Source: Caldilineales bacterium
Lineage (GTDB): Bacteria > Chloroflexota > Anaerolineae > Caldilineales > Caldilineaceae
NCBI GenBank assembly: GCA_012271135.1
Contig: JAAXGZ010000016.1
Span: forward strand, 1 to 37,247
Direction of reading: 5' to 3'
Length of the DNA stretch: 37,247 nucleotides
A program made the translations under genes and the position numbers. Under the pieces are notes generated by a model. It saw only the letters and a list, made by a program, of their open reading frames with translations, made no database searches and was not told the DNA's origin. This document shows, piece by piece, positions 1-8,350 of the stretch. Each line of letters opens with the position of its first letter. The first letter of the stretch is position 1.

Positions 1-164
1 GTTCCGATGTACCCCGCCTGCTCCAGCTGCCGCCACTGAACCCGGCATGCACCATTCGTCCATACCGCCTGGTCCGAACACGCGGTCCGCACCAGACGCC
101 AACTGCGGATGCATCCGGTTGCGCCCATAAGCCGGAGCAGACGGTAGGCCGGGATATCGGTCAA
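1..164 (-). CDS. possible partial ORF running off the left edge
   Basis: On the minus strand a frame opens at a TTG (162-164), with an in-frame ATG at 126-128, and stays open to the window edge (about 54 codons). The start of the product reads LTDIPAYRLLRLMGATGCIR. I recognise no family. The main support is a good sigma-70-like promoter just upstream (209-236) pointing into it. No convincing ribosome-binding site is visible, so this may not be a gene. Confidence 0.2.
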   Translation of the reverse strand, partial: MTDIPAYRLLRLMGATGCIRSWRLVRTACSDQAVWTNGACRVQWRQLEQAGYIG

Positions 165-208
165 GGATCAAGTGAGAGCGCAGAGTCCGGTTCAGCAGCA
201 GAATGCTT

Positions 209-236
209 ATTATATGAATATTTGTTCAAATGTCAA
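209..236 (-). promoter_or_regulatory. sigma-70-type promoter, leftward
   Basis: On the minus strand a perfect -35 hexamer TTGACA (231-236) is separated by 16 nt from a perfect -10 hexamer TATAAT (209-214). It lies in a short AT-rich patch between the stop of the CAP-domain gene and the left window edge. The spacer holds a TGAA-N6-TTCA symmetry that could be an operator. It would transcribe leftward out of the window. Confidence 0.55.
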
Positions 237-279
237 TTGAGGCTTGCGAGGGCAAGCAGGTTCGCACACCGTTGGCACC

Positions 280-2256
280 CTATTCGGCCACCTTGATGGC
301 GTACGTGGTCAGCGCTACCGACTCTCCATCGACCTCACCCCACAGGATCATGCTGTAGATGCCGGGGCCATGGGTTTGGATGACCCGGATCAGGTCGGCC
401 TCTATGCGGAACCAACCCGCCTCCGCCTGCCAAATGTCGGCTGTCACCAGTGCCACGTCAACTTTCTTGCGGATCAGGAAACCGTCCCTGATCCGTTGGC
501 TCAGTTGATCGATCACGGCGCGGTCTTGCGGAAGCTGCAGGTTCGGATCGGCATCCCACGGTGCCGGACAGCGTTCCCAATCCATCTCTCGACTTTCCTC
601 CTCCAGCCAATAAAATCCGGAAGGCAGGGGCCGGCGGATGTAGGCAACCGGTCTCCCGGGTGAATGGCAGTATGTCTGGGAGACTTGGCCCCGGGTGTAA
701 TCGGCCAATGGGGGATCCCATGTCACCACGACGTTGGTCCGGTCGTTCAGATGGACCGCCGACGCAACCTGACCCGCCATGGCAAGCCTGCCTCCCGCCA
801 ACTCCGGGGGCAGGCTGAACCGGACATACTCCCCCTCGAACACTTGCGCCACCGCCATTGCATGGCAGCTGTTGGCGATGCCGATGTTCACTTCCCGGTG
901 GTGGGGACGGAGGATGTTGTCCCGATGGCCGGGACTGTCCATGAGGCCTGCCATCACACCATCAAGAGCCTGTTCGGAAACGGGAGGTGCACAGAAGCCA
1001 GCCGGGGCATCCAGGACGACCCTGAGGGAAAGGTTCTCGGCACTGTAGTCGTGGCCCCCGGCCCAGGTGTGACGCATGGACGGAGTCTCACCGCGCAGAT
1101 TCCAGTGCGACATGTACCGATTTTCCACCAAGTCTTCCGCGTGAAGCTGGGCACCCTCGTTGTACGCAAGTGCCACCGCCTCCAGACCTCTCGACGTACG
1201 TTCGCGGTTAATGAGGTCCAGCATGTAGAGCCGAAGCTCCACCAACCTTTCCGCTTGGAGGCGGACATCCGGATGTCCGTTCCCTGTGGGTTCCACTTCA
1301 GCGGAAGCACTGGCGGCAGGCACCGAATCCGTCTCCGGCTGGGGCTCGTTGATGGTGTTGGCACTGGCACCCTCGGCTTCCGGACCCCCTGAAGCCATCT
1401 CATTGCCCTCACGGGTAACCAGGGAGTGGTAAATCCAGGCGCCGTCCTCCAGTTTCAGCCATTCTCCATCGTCGCTGACGCCAACAACGACGACTGCGGT
1501 ACCGACCGGTAGGACCCGCACCACGGAAAAATCGGTGCTCGGCCCGGTGCGGAGGTTGGAACCAACGTTGACAATCCCGGTCCATCCGGCCGGGCCGGTT
1601 GCCGCCGCCTCCTGGAACGGAGAGGTCTCGGACGGGATGACGGCCTGCCCCTCAGGACGGCCGGGCCAGCCAGCCCCAAGTTCAGCAAACATCGCGGAAG
1701 GGCAATCTCTGAACGCAGCGCTGGCGGCCACGAACGCCGAAAACGCTTGGGGATCAACTGTCAATTGGCCGGTGGGGGCATCGTAAGCGACCAGCCCCAG
1801 CATGTAGGTTGCCGAACTCGACCCGGCCGGACCCGCGTATGTCCCCATGTCCACAAGGCCGACCACACTCTCCATGGGCAGCCACATGGTGCCCTGTTGC
1901 GGGCCGGCAACCACCAGCCAGTCGGTTGCGAAGTTTCGGTCCAGGAGCAATATCCACTGCTGATTGGGCTCGGGCAGGCCCAAACTCGCACTCTGTGCCA
2001 GCGCAACGAGTCTCGGTTGCACCTCGCGGCAGATATGTCGGTCCGGAGACGGCATGGCCGGTCCGGATTCGGAAACCACAACCGGCTGACGGCCGGAGGT
2101 GGTCATCCTGAGTTCGCTGTACTTCAGATACCACGCGACTGAGATTCCGAACAGGAGCACAATTGCCACCAAAGGCAGGCTGCAACCGCACGAACACGGT
2201 CCCGACAGGCATCCCCGCCGGGGCCGGCGGGGAACGTGTCCTGGTGTGGCGTACAT
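280..2256 (-). CDS. membrane-anchored SH3b + CAP-domain protein (copy 1)
   Basis: Predicted extracytoplasmic protein of about 658 aa. A short basic, Cys-containing N-terminus precedes one membrane segment (residues about 26-44), so most of the chain should lie outside the membrane. A bacterial SH3-type domain lies near 226-281 (NLRTGPSTDFSVVRVLPVGT, then GEWLK and GAWIYHSLV). A CAP/SCP (PF00188-type) domain spans about 342-475, with the two usual histidines present (LHAEDL, and SPGHRDNIL near 441-449). A C-terminal region of about 180 aa has no family I recognise but is shared with the 4949-6931 paralogue. CAP domains are of uncertain biochemical role in bacteria; SH3b domains often bind cell-wall material. 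The open frame extends to 2337, but the ATG at 2256 places the basic region directly before the membrane segment. No clear ribosome-binding site is seen. Confidence 0.75.
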   Translation of the reverse strand: MYATPGHVPRRPRRGCLSGPCSCGCSLPLVAIVLLFGISVAWYLKYSELRMTTSGRQPVVVSESGPAMPSPDRHICREVQPRLVALAQSASLGLPEPNQQWILLLDRNFATDWLVVAGPQQGTMWLPMESVVGLVDMGTYAGPAGSSSATYMLGLVAYDAPTGQLTVDPQAFSAFVAASAAFRDCPSAMFAELGAGWPGRPEGQAVIPSETSPFQEAAATGPAGWTGIVNVGSNLRTGPSTDFSVVRVLPVGTAVVVVGVSDDGEWLKLEDGAWIYHSLVTREGNEMASGGPEAEGASANTINEPQPETDSVPAASASAEVEPTGNGHPDVRLQAERLVELRLYMLDLINRERTSRGLEAVALAYNEGAQLHAEDLVENRYMSHWNLRGETPSMRHTWAGGHDYSAENLSLRVVLDAPAGFCAPPVSEQALDGVMAGLMDSPGHRDNILRPHHREVNIGIANSCHAMAVAQVFEGEYVRFSLPPELAGGRLAMAGQVASAVHLNDRTNVVVTWDPPLADYTRGQVSQTYCHSPGRPVAYIRRPLPSGFYWLEEESREMDWERCPAPWDADPNLQLPQDRAVIDQLSQRIRDGFLIRKKVDVALVTADIWQAEAGWFRIEADLIRVIQTHGPGIYSMILWGEVDGESVALTTYAIKVAE

Positions 2257-2453
2257 GGAACGCAGCCGGTAGTGGGTGCCTGTGCGAAGTTCAGCGCATC
2301 TGGCGACAAGGGTTCTCGATGAGTCCCGCGCCCTCAATCAGGTTTCTGTGGGAGAGAACATGTTCCATCGGATGGCCGCCTCGGTTGGCCGTCGGACTTC
2401 AAACTGCAATCAAATGCAGTCCCGAAGTCCCGGCTTGCACGGTTTGGGGCGGT

Positions 2454-3638
2454 TCATCCGCCTGGACGCATGGCCGTCAAGACCCGAGCCGCGCCATGAA
2501 ACCCCGACCACAGCATCCGCGTCGAGAGACCTGTCCCGAGGGAGGGCAGAAGTTCATCGACATTGAGGTCCTCGACGGCCGTCAAAGTCCTGCGCAATCC
2601 CGTGTGCACAAGCTCGAGGGCTGGCCCGGCTTCGGCTTCAAGCCCTCCACAAACCATGACTGTGTATTGCAGATGCCCCAGGATGTGCATCCGATAGGCA
2701 TGCCACCAGACATCGAATGCAATATCGGTGCCGGCACGTGCCATTGCCTCACCGTACTCCTCGATCACATCACGCTCGACAGTCCGGCGGACATCCGGCT
2801 CCACGTTTGTGGCCAGAAACAAAGCCAGGTCGCGCATGCCTGACCCAATCGAGCACACTTGCCAGTCGATGACGGCCAATGACGACGGATCTTGTGGATC
2901 GAAAAACAGGTTGTCCAGCCGGTAGTCGCCGTGCGTGAAGGTGAGGGGAACAAGACGCGCAGCCCGTCGCCAAAATGAAATCATCGAGCAACCGAACTCA
3001 AGCATGACCCGGTTCAGCGGAGGCGACAGGTACTCCCCAAAATCCCTGCGGACCGACGGCAGGAACCACAGATACAGGGCTTGCAACAGAAACAGCTCCC
3101 AGCGCGACCTCTTCATCCAGACCCTGGCGGCAAACCGTTCGTCCCGGGTTTGGCCCAGAAACTGCGCGTGCAACATCGTAATGCTGTGGAGGGCGACACG
3201 TGCCTGTTCTGCCGTCGCGCCGGCAATCTGGTCCACCTGCACCATCCCGGCCAGATCTTCTTGCACGATCACGCAATCATCCGTCTCCGCGTCGTAGTCG
3301 ATGTAGTACAGACAGGGCGTGCGTACGAGAACGTCGTCCCGCAGACGCGAGTAGAACGCGTATTCCCGTTCGTGCAGTCCAAGCCGGCGGCTCATGATGC
3401 GGCTGCGGCGATCGCGCCCTGGAAGTTTCACGATTACGGACGTCGGGGCATCGGGATCCTCATCGGCATACGCCAAACAGCAGCGCAGGATTTCTCCCAC
3501 CAGGCCGCGACCAACGCCGACAGGGACGGTTGATACCTGGGTCACTGCTGGAAATCCGGCACCTCCCGCAGCGAACGCGCGGTTTATCCAGTCGGTCGTG
3601 ATGTCGGCGCCACTGTCGATCAGAGGCGGTTTCGACAT
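2454..3638 (-). CDS. phosphotransferase of the APH / ecdysteroid-kinase-like family
   Basis: A 394-aa kinase-fold small-molecule phosphotransferase. The catalytic loop HGDYRLDN starts near residue 236, and the metal-binding Asp is in VIDWQ about 20 residues later. Upstream, VIVKLPG fits the ATP-anchoring Lys strand and VQEDL the hinge region. This layout is typical of the aminoglycoside/choline kinase superfamily, especially the EcKinase-like and DUF1679-like branch. The substrate cannot be read from the sequence. The frame is open to 3839, but the ATG at 3638 has AGGA 9 nt upstream and begins where family similarity begins. It lies 122 nt downstream of the SH3-only gene on the same strand, so co-transcription is possible. 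Resistance to a drug should not be assumed. Confidence 0.8.
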   Translation of the reverse strand: MSKPPLIDSGADITTDWINRAFAAGGAGFPAVTQVSTVPVGVGRGLVGEILRCCLAYADEDPDAPTSVIVKLPGRDRRSRIMSRRLGLHEREYAFYSRLRDDVLVRTPCLYYIDYDAETDDCVIVQEDLAGMVQVDQIAGATAEQARVALHSITMLHAQFLGQTRDERFAARVWMKRSRWELFLLQALYLWFLPSVRRDFGEYLSPPLNRVMLEFGCSMISFWRRAARLVPLTFTHGDYRLDNLFFDPQDPSSLAVIDWQVCSIGSGMRDLALFLATNVEPDVRRTVERDVIEEYGEAMARAGTDIAFDVWWHAYRMHILGHLQYTVMVCGGLEAEAGPALELVHTGLRRTLTAVEDLNVDELLPSLGTGLSTRMLWSGFHGAARVLTAMRPGG

Positions 3639-3760
3639 GGGGGAAGATCCTGGTTTGTGGGAGGCATACCGCTGCATTGTAGCGATGGTTGCCGCCAATA
3701 TGCCGAGACGAATTCCCGAACCAGAGCCATCCGACACGGCCGGGAACGGGACCCGTGGCC

Positions 3761-4687
3761 CTATGGGTCCTCCTCCCCTTGTGGATCGAGCACAACCAGG
3801 GATTGATGTATCCACGAACCGTCTTCGGTCTTCAGCCACTGTCCATCAATGCTGCGGTGGACCACCACGATCTCTGTGCCTGCATCCACTACTCCCCTGA
3901 CGGCAAAGTTCAGGTTGGGCCCCGCGCGCAGGTTCGCCCTGGCCGACACCGTGCCGGTCCTTGGTTGCAACAGTCCAAAGGATGAATCGGCGGGTTGCCG
4001 AACTGCCGGCGGTTCCAACTGCCCCGGAGGATCTTCCTCCATGGGAGCGAGGTCCCGCAATGACAGATCGGCCGGACCCATCCGGAACCGACCGAAACCC
4101 GTACCGTTCGCCACGAGTTCCTGCAGCCTGGCGGAGTCGCAGCTCCTAAACATCGGACTGGCAGCCATTGCCGCCATACCGATGGCCGGAGACACTGTCG
4201 GAACTGGGATGGAACCCTCCCCCTCCGGGTGGCCGGCCTCATTGTTAGCCGCTGCGGGAGTAGCTGAAACCCCGGCCAGGTAGGCAGTCTCGGGGTTCTG
4301 CAGAGCCAGCCAGTGCATGTCTATCCACAAGTATTCCGAACCGTGCGCAACCACCTGCCACGCGCCTCCGTTGCGGGTGTCTGCGACATAGTGCCAACGG
4401 ATTGCCTGGGCGGCGGCGCCCAACCGGGTACTCATGAAGGTCCGCAACTGGCGGCAACGGAGACCAGCGGGAGAAGCCGGTACACCGCGCGGTGATCGCA
4501 CCGCGCTCCGGGCAGCGGCGGCCGGCATCCCGCTCAACTGCCTGTATTCCCTGTACCAGGCAACGCCAATCGAGGAAAACATCGCCAGCAGCACGACCAG
4601 GACTGCAACGCTGCAGGTAAGGAATCGCCGGTAATGCCCGTGCGATCTCAGACTAAACAGGATTGTCTTGAGTACGGCCAATGCCAT
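3761..4687 (-). CDS. membrane-anchored SH3b protein lacking the CAP domain (copy 2)
   Basis: A 308-aa paralogue of the proteins at 280-2256 and 4949-6931. It has a basic N-terminus, a membrane segment near residues 23-45, the same middle region (CRQLRTFM, then DTRNGGAWQVVAHGSEYLWI) and an SH3b domain at about 244-298 (ARANLRAGPNLNFAVRGVVD, ending GSWIHQSLV). The chain stops at GEEDP, the point that aligns with DGEDPGSG in the larger paralogue, just before the CAP domain. I found no CAP-like sequence after the stop. It is therefore a natural short form or a truncated copy. It is probably exported and membrane-tethered. The function is unknown. Confidence 0.65.
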   Translation of the reverse strand: MALAVLKTILFSLRSHGHYRRFLTCSVAVLVVLLAMFSSIGVAWYREYRQLSGMPAAAARSAVRSPRGVPASPAGLRCRQLRTFMSTRLGAAAQAIRWHYVADTRNGGAWQVVAHGSEYLWIDMHWLALQNPETAYLAGVSATPAAANNEAGHPEGEGSIPVPTVSPAIGMAAMAASPMFRSCDSARLQELVANGTGFGRFRMGPADLSLRDLAPMEEDPPGQLEPPAVRQPADSSFGLLQPRTGTVSARANLRAGPNLNFAVRGVVDAGTEIVVVHRSIDGQWLKTEDGSWIHQSLVVLDPQGEEDP

Positions 4688-4948
4688 CGTCTACGCGTCG
4701 CTGCAACGCAGGAATGCCGTGCCCAACGCCAAAATCCAGCCCTATTGGGCATCCGGACCGGAGGGGATGGCGACGGGCGCCTGCCATTGTCAAACATCAC
4801 CGAAACGGCACTTCGGCACCTGGTCCTGCCACTCCGGACGCAGCGATGACCACCTTGGCCGGCGACTCGGACCCATCGGCAGGATCCGCCAAGAATCCCG
4901 CGTGAACGAACAGGCCGTCCTGACAGGATGGCGAATGTGGCCCTACGT

Positions 4949-6931
4949 CTATCCTGCACCCACGAATATGGAGTAGAGCGACAGCGGGATGGTGGCCCCA
5001 GAAAGGTCGCCCTGCAGCTCGACCGTATAGATGCCGGGCCCCATAATGTCGATTACTTGGCCGAGGTCCGCCTCGATGCGAAACAGACCCGGTTCCTCGT
5101 GCCAGACATCGGCAGCAGCCACCATGACGTTCACGATCTTGGTTTGGAGTTCGAGACCCGGTCCCGCCCTGTGTTGCAGCATCTGCTCCACGTCCTCCGG
5201 GAACCGCAGCGACGGATCCGCTTCCCTAGGCGATTGGCAACGGACCCATTCACGTTCGACAATCCGATTCGGTTCGAGATTGCCCGAAGTTCCGACAGGA
5301 ACGAGTTCGAGAACAGGCATCGGCTCATAACGGCACCCGGTCTGCCACAGTAGGGACTTGGACAATCCCGTCAGCGGCTGCTCCCATCGCAGCAGGATGC
5401 CCGCGCCCTCCTTCAGCGTCGCGCCGCCCAACAGATTGCCCTCCATGACGAGTCTGTCGTCCACCAGTTGAGGAACGGCCGCGAAGCGAACAAACTCGCC
5501 TTCAAACAGTTGCACCATGGTCTTGAGACTGCAACCGGAAGCCAGGCCGATGCTCACTTCCCTGTGATGCGGGTTCAGAAGGTTGTCCCCGTACAGGCTG
5601 CTGGCCAACAGCCAACCCGTCATCCCGTCGATGTCGTCCGTGGATATAGGCGGCAGGCAGGCCGCATTGTCTGCCGCCGGATACCCCATGTAGGCAACAT
5701 TCTCCGCGCTGTAATCGTGTCCGCCAGCCCACGTATGTCGCATGTAGGAGGTTTCCAGTCTCAGGTTCCAGTGGGACACGTAGTGATTGCGCACCATGTC
5801 GTAGGCGTGGGCCTGCGCAGCCCCGATGTAGGTTGGGGTTACTGGTTCCAGCCCCCTGCCCGTCCGCACTTCGTTGATTCGGTCCAGGGCATGGTTCAGA
5901 AGGACCAGTCGCTGCAAATCATCAAGAAAATCCACCCGTCCGGAGCCTGGATCCTCCCCGTCCGGCACGTCCTCAAGCTCCACAAGGGATCCATGGATCC
6001 AGGAACCTGCAGTCAATTGCCACCACTCGCCGTCCTCGCTCTGTCCCAGCACCACAATCCTCGTGCCCGGCTCCAGCACTTCCCGGACTTGATGTTCCAG
6101 GCCCGGTCCCAGGCGAAGATTGGCTCGCGTCACGACCGCTGCCATGCGCCCCGCGGGGCCTTCCGGTGTCGGCGTGGGCGGTACGGCGGTGGGGGTTGGA
6201 GGAAGCGGGGTGTTGGTCGGCGATGCCGTCGGCATAGGCTGCGGGCTCTCTGCCGTGGCCGTTGGTTCAACCGGGATGCTGGGGGTTGGCGTGCTTGCCC
6301 GCGGCGGATCCGCGGACTCCGCACCGTTCGGCACCGCGGGCACCTCGGCAACGGATACGGCTGCCAGTGAACCGTGGGAAGTCATGTCGACCAGAATGGT
6401 GGGATCGCACTCGCGGAACAAGGGACTGGCGGCAAACACGTTCAAGGTCGCGGACGGTTCCGGTACCAGGCCGGCAAACCACTCGGCGGGCAAAATGTAA
6501 CCGACAGCGCGCAGGACCCCTTCCGAGGTATCGGTGCCTGTTTCCACCCTGTCCCAAAGATAACCGGTCGGACCTCCAGCCACCTGCCACAGGTCTCCGT
6601 GGACAACGTCCACGGCAAACAGCCAGTGGGGCATGTCCGAACCGGTGGCCAAGAATGCCGAGGTCCACAGGAGATAGCGGGGTTCCCTGCAGAGGACAAT
6701 GTCTTCCGGTCGGGGCAACCGGTCCCTTGGGGCAGTCTGTGTCACGGTTCCCACATGCACCGCCTGCCTGATTCGCGCATAGGCACCGTACCAGGGCACG
6801 GCCACAGCCGCCGCCAGTACCATGGCCACCAACGCGACGATGCAGCCGCAGTTGAAGAGCCTGGCCCGACATCCCGACCGGCTGCTTGGAGAGGCGGAGC
6901 CGAACGCCTCCTCAAAGGAATCTGTAGGCAT
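4949..6931 (-). CDS. membrane-anchored SH3b + CAP-domain protein with Thr/Pro linker (copy 3)
   Basis: A 660-aa protein with a membrane segment at about residues 28-46, a conserved middle region (CREPRYLLW at 81-89, DLWQVAGGPTGYLWD), a low-complexity Thr/Pro/Ala linker at about 213-256, an SH3b domain at about 264-318, a CAP domain at about 345-480 and a C-terminal domain shared with copy 1. The first CAP histidine is kept (AQAHAYDMV, about 375). The second, in SPGHRDN of copy 1, is replaced: here the segment reads SSLYGDN, with Tyr at the His position. The start ATG at 6931 and first eight codons (MPTDSFEE) match the start of a small ORF at 8094, because this end lies in a duplicated divergent region. 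Likely extracytoplasmic; role unknown. Confidence 0.75.
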   Translation of the reverse strand: MPTDSFEEAFGSASPSSRSGCRARLFNCGCIVALVAMVLAAAVAVPWYGAYARIRQAVHVGTVTQTAPRDRLPRPEDIVLCREPRYLLWTSAFLATGSDMPHWLFAVDVVHGDLWQVAGGPTGYLWDRVETGTDTSEGVLRAVGYILPAEWFAGLVPEPSATLNVFAASPLFRECDPTILVDMTSHGSLAAVSVAEVPAVPNGAESADPPRASTPTPSIPVEPTATAESPQPMPTASPTNTPLPPTPTAVPPTPTPEGPAGRMAAVVTRANLRLGPGLEHQVREVLEPGTRIVVLGQSEDGEWWQLTAGSWIHGSLVELEDVPDGEDPGSGRVDFLDDLQRLVLLNHALDRINEVRTGRGLEPVTPTYIGAAQAHAYDMVRNHYVSHWNLRLETSYMRHTWAGGHDYSAENVAYMGYPAADNAACLPPISTDDIDGMTGWLLASSLYGDNLLNPHHREVSIGLASGCSLKTMVQLFEGEFVRFAAVPQLVDDRLVMEGNLLGGATLKEGAGILLRWEQPLTGLSKSLLWQTGCRYEPMPVLELVPVGTSGNLEPNRIVEREWVRCQSPREADPSLRFPEDVEQMLQHRAGPGLELQTKIVNVMVAAADVWHEEPGLFRIEADLGQVIDIMGPGIYTVELQGDLSGATIPLSLYSIFVGAG

Positions 6932-7187
6932 GGCACGCTCTTGAACGCCATTACTGTATCAGCCCGGGCGTAAATCCGGTTCCCCTCGCACACGATGCGC
7001 TCCGCCGGGCTCCGTGGACGGCAGTCCAAACCCGGTCCCTGTAGGTCGGATCCACCGCACACAACGCAACCAGTGTCCGCACACGCCATGAACCTGCAAA
7101 TCCACGTTGGCAACAACCTGCCCATCCTGAAGTCCATGCCTTCGGTATTGGTCGATCTGATCTACATCGATCCTCCCTTCAACACTG
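6908..7187. repeat. duplicated divergent leader/start region, copy A
   Basis: About 280 bp that align by eye with 8072-8350. The segment covers the first codons of the leftward CAP gene, the whole divergent intergenic region and the first 33 or so codons of a DNA methyltransferase. Nearly identical blocks include the leftward start context (ATCTGTAGGCATGGCACGCT) and the methyltransferase start context (TGTCCGCACACGCCATGAAC). The middle of the intergenic region has diverged more. Similarity stops abruptly after the DPPFNT motif codons. Confidence 0.85.
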
Positions 7188-7273
7188 ACTACAGGGGTTC
7201 AACAACATCGACCCTATTCCCTGCACAACCCAGGGCCGGAGCGAACATGGCGAAGTTTCGCCATCTCCTGTGA
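7088..7273 (+). pseudogene. truncated N-terminus of a beta-class DNA methyltransferase
   Basis: The first 33-35 residues (MNLQIHVGNNLPILKSMP, then VDLIYIDPPFNT) are nearly the same as the start of the complete methyltransferase at 8253. After the catalytic DPPF motif the similarity ends, and the frame runs through about 27 unrelated codons to a TGA. The AdoMet-binding FxGxG motif, which lies near the C-terminus in this class, is missing, so no activity is expected. It is best read as the remnant of a duplicated or recombined copy. Confidence 0.75.
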
Positions 7274-7353
7274 CACTTGGTCGTGCGCATGCCGAATCGG
7301 AGTGCGGAGGATCTTGACCTAATTGCACTGGCATCGCCGCCAACTGCATGCAA

Positions 7354-7584
7354 CTACATGCAAGTTGTAGCTTCAGGTTCTTGCTCGCTAATCGACTCTG
7401 GATAGGTTGCAAGGTGCCTGTCTCGCCACTCCGCCAATACAGACAGGGCTACGGTTATTGCCACCACGATTCTCAAGTTCTCAGCCTTCACGCTTGAAGG
7501 AGTGCTGCCACCGACCACTTCCACAATGTCCCGAAGTCGCGCACGACGCCAGCCATCAGGAACTTGCCGATTTGAATGGGTCAA
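7354..7584 (-). pseudogene. HsdS (type I restriction specificity subunit) N-terminal stub
   Basis: The first 35 residues contain VPDGWRRARLRDIVEVVGGS followed by TPSS. This closely resembles the conserved start of type I restriction-modification specificity subunits (P-x-GW-x3-RL-x-D-hh-x3-GG-x-TPS). The rest of the 76-aa frame does not look like a target-recognition domain, and a full HsdS is about 400 aa. The likely start is TTG at 7582-7584, overlapping the stop of the DUF2442 gene as TTGA, with AGGGG 8 nt upstream, so it was probably translated after DUF2442. No hsdM or hsdR is present in the window. Confidence 0.5.
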
Positions 7585-7925
7585 CTGTTGTGCCCCTGGT
7601 GGACTTGGGTGCGCAGGGCGTCGAGTGTCAATGGGCGGCCGGCACGCTTGGCCTTGAGCCAGCGCTGAAAGGACCTCGGGCTTTCCCCGGACGGACGGCC
7701 TGCAAGCAGGTCTTCCACGCTGATGTCTTCGTCCAGTTCCGGCCAGTGGATTCCTTCGCCGTTGCCGATCAACTCCCAGTGTTCGCGTTCCTTGGCATCG
7801 GTGTATGTCAAACGCGGAAACCAGGCCAGGGGCACCGAGAGCGTACGACCGTCGGACAGGTCCACTGTCAAGGCATCTTCCGTCAGTGAGACCGCGGCGG
7901 CTTGTGGGACCCGTGTCTCAGTCAT
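7581..7925 (-). CDS. DUF2442 domain-containing protein
   Basis: A 114-aa protein of the DUF2442 family. The fold-defining pattern is a beta-rich start (LTVDLSDGRTLSVPLAWFPRL) followed by EREHWELIGNGEGIHWPELDEDISVEDLLAG. Family members are small and often lie beside DUF4160 proteins in arrangements resembling toxin-antitoxin pairs; a biochemical function is not established. The C-terminal 30 residues (SFQRWLKAKRAGRPLTLDAL) are basic. The ATG at 7925 has a good GGAAAGGA ribosome-binding site. A 44-codon ORF ends 34 nt upstream, and the HsdS stub overlaps its stop codon, so these may have formed one small operon. Confidence 0.75.
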   Translation of the reverse strand: MTETRVPQAAAVSLTEDALTVDLSDGRTLSVPLAWFPRLTYTDAKEREHWELIGNGEGIHWPELDEDISVEDLLAGRPSGESPRSFQRWLKAKRAGRPLTLDALRTQVHQGHNS

Positions 7926-7959
7926 TGAAGTAGTCCTTTCCTTCCTCTATCAGCAGCAT

Positions 7960-8094
7960 CTATTGACCAACTCCAACCCACCGTGCATAGCCGAACTCTG
8001 CGAGCAGCTCGTCCATATGGGCAGCAGCTTCGTCGCGCTTGCGCTCAGCCTGGCAGAGTTGGGCCAGTGTTTCCTCAAAGAAATCTGTAGGCAT
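7960..8094 (-). CDS. small acidic/helical protein upstream of DUF2442 (44 aa)
   Basis: Reading leftward from ATG 8092-8094: MPTDFFEETLAQLCQAERKR, then DEAAAHMDELLAEFGYARWVGVGQ and stop at 7960-7962. It looks like one amphipathic helix. The first eight residues match the start of the CAP protein at 6931 (MPTDSFEE), because both starts lie in the duplicated divergent region. The spacing to DUF2442 is 34 nt. It could be a small partner protein, a regulatory leader peptide or chance. The intact frame and position make a real ORF moderately likely. Confidence 0.4.
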   Translation of the reverse strand: MPTDFFEETLAQLCQAERKRDEAAAHMDELLAEFGYARWVGVGQ

Positions 8095-8350
8095 GGCACG
8101 CTCTTGACCGTTACTGTAGCAGTCCGGACGTGAATCCGATTCCCATCACCCACTGTGCCCTCCGCTGGGGTCCGCGGGTGGCGGTACGAATCCGATCTCT
8201 GTAGCATTTACCGGCTCCGCCACCCGCAACGCGACCAATGTCCGCACACGCCATGAACCTGCAAATCCACGTTGGTGACAACCTGCCCATCCTGGAGGCC
8301 ATGCCTGCGGCATCCGTCGACCTGATCTACATCGATCCCCCCTTCAACAC
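8072..8350. repeat. duplicated divergent leader/start region, copy B
   Basis: The counterpart of 6908-7187. It includes the first codons of the leftward 44-aa ORF, the divergent intergenic region and the start of the complete methyltransferase gene. Both copies have a TACAGTAA block about 20-25 nt upstream of the leftward ATG, which may be a shared -10 region. The methyltransferase is intact here, so this may be the parental arrangement. Confidence 0.85.
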
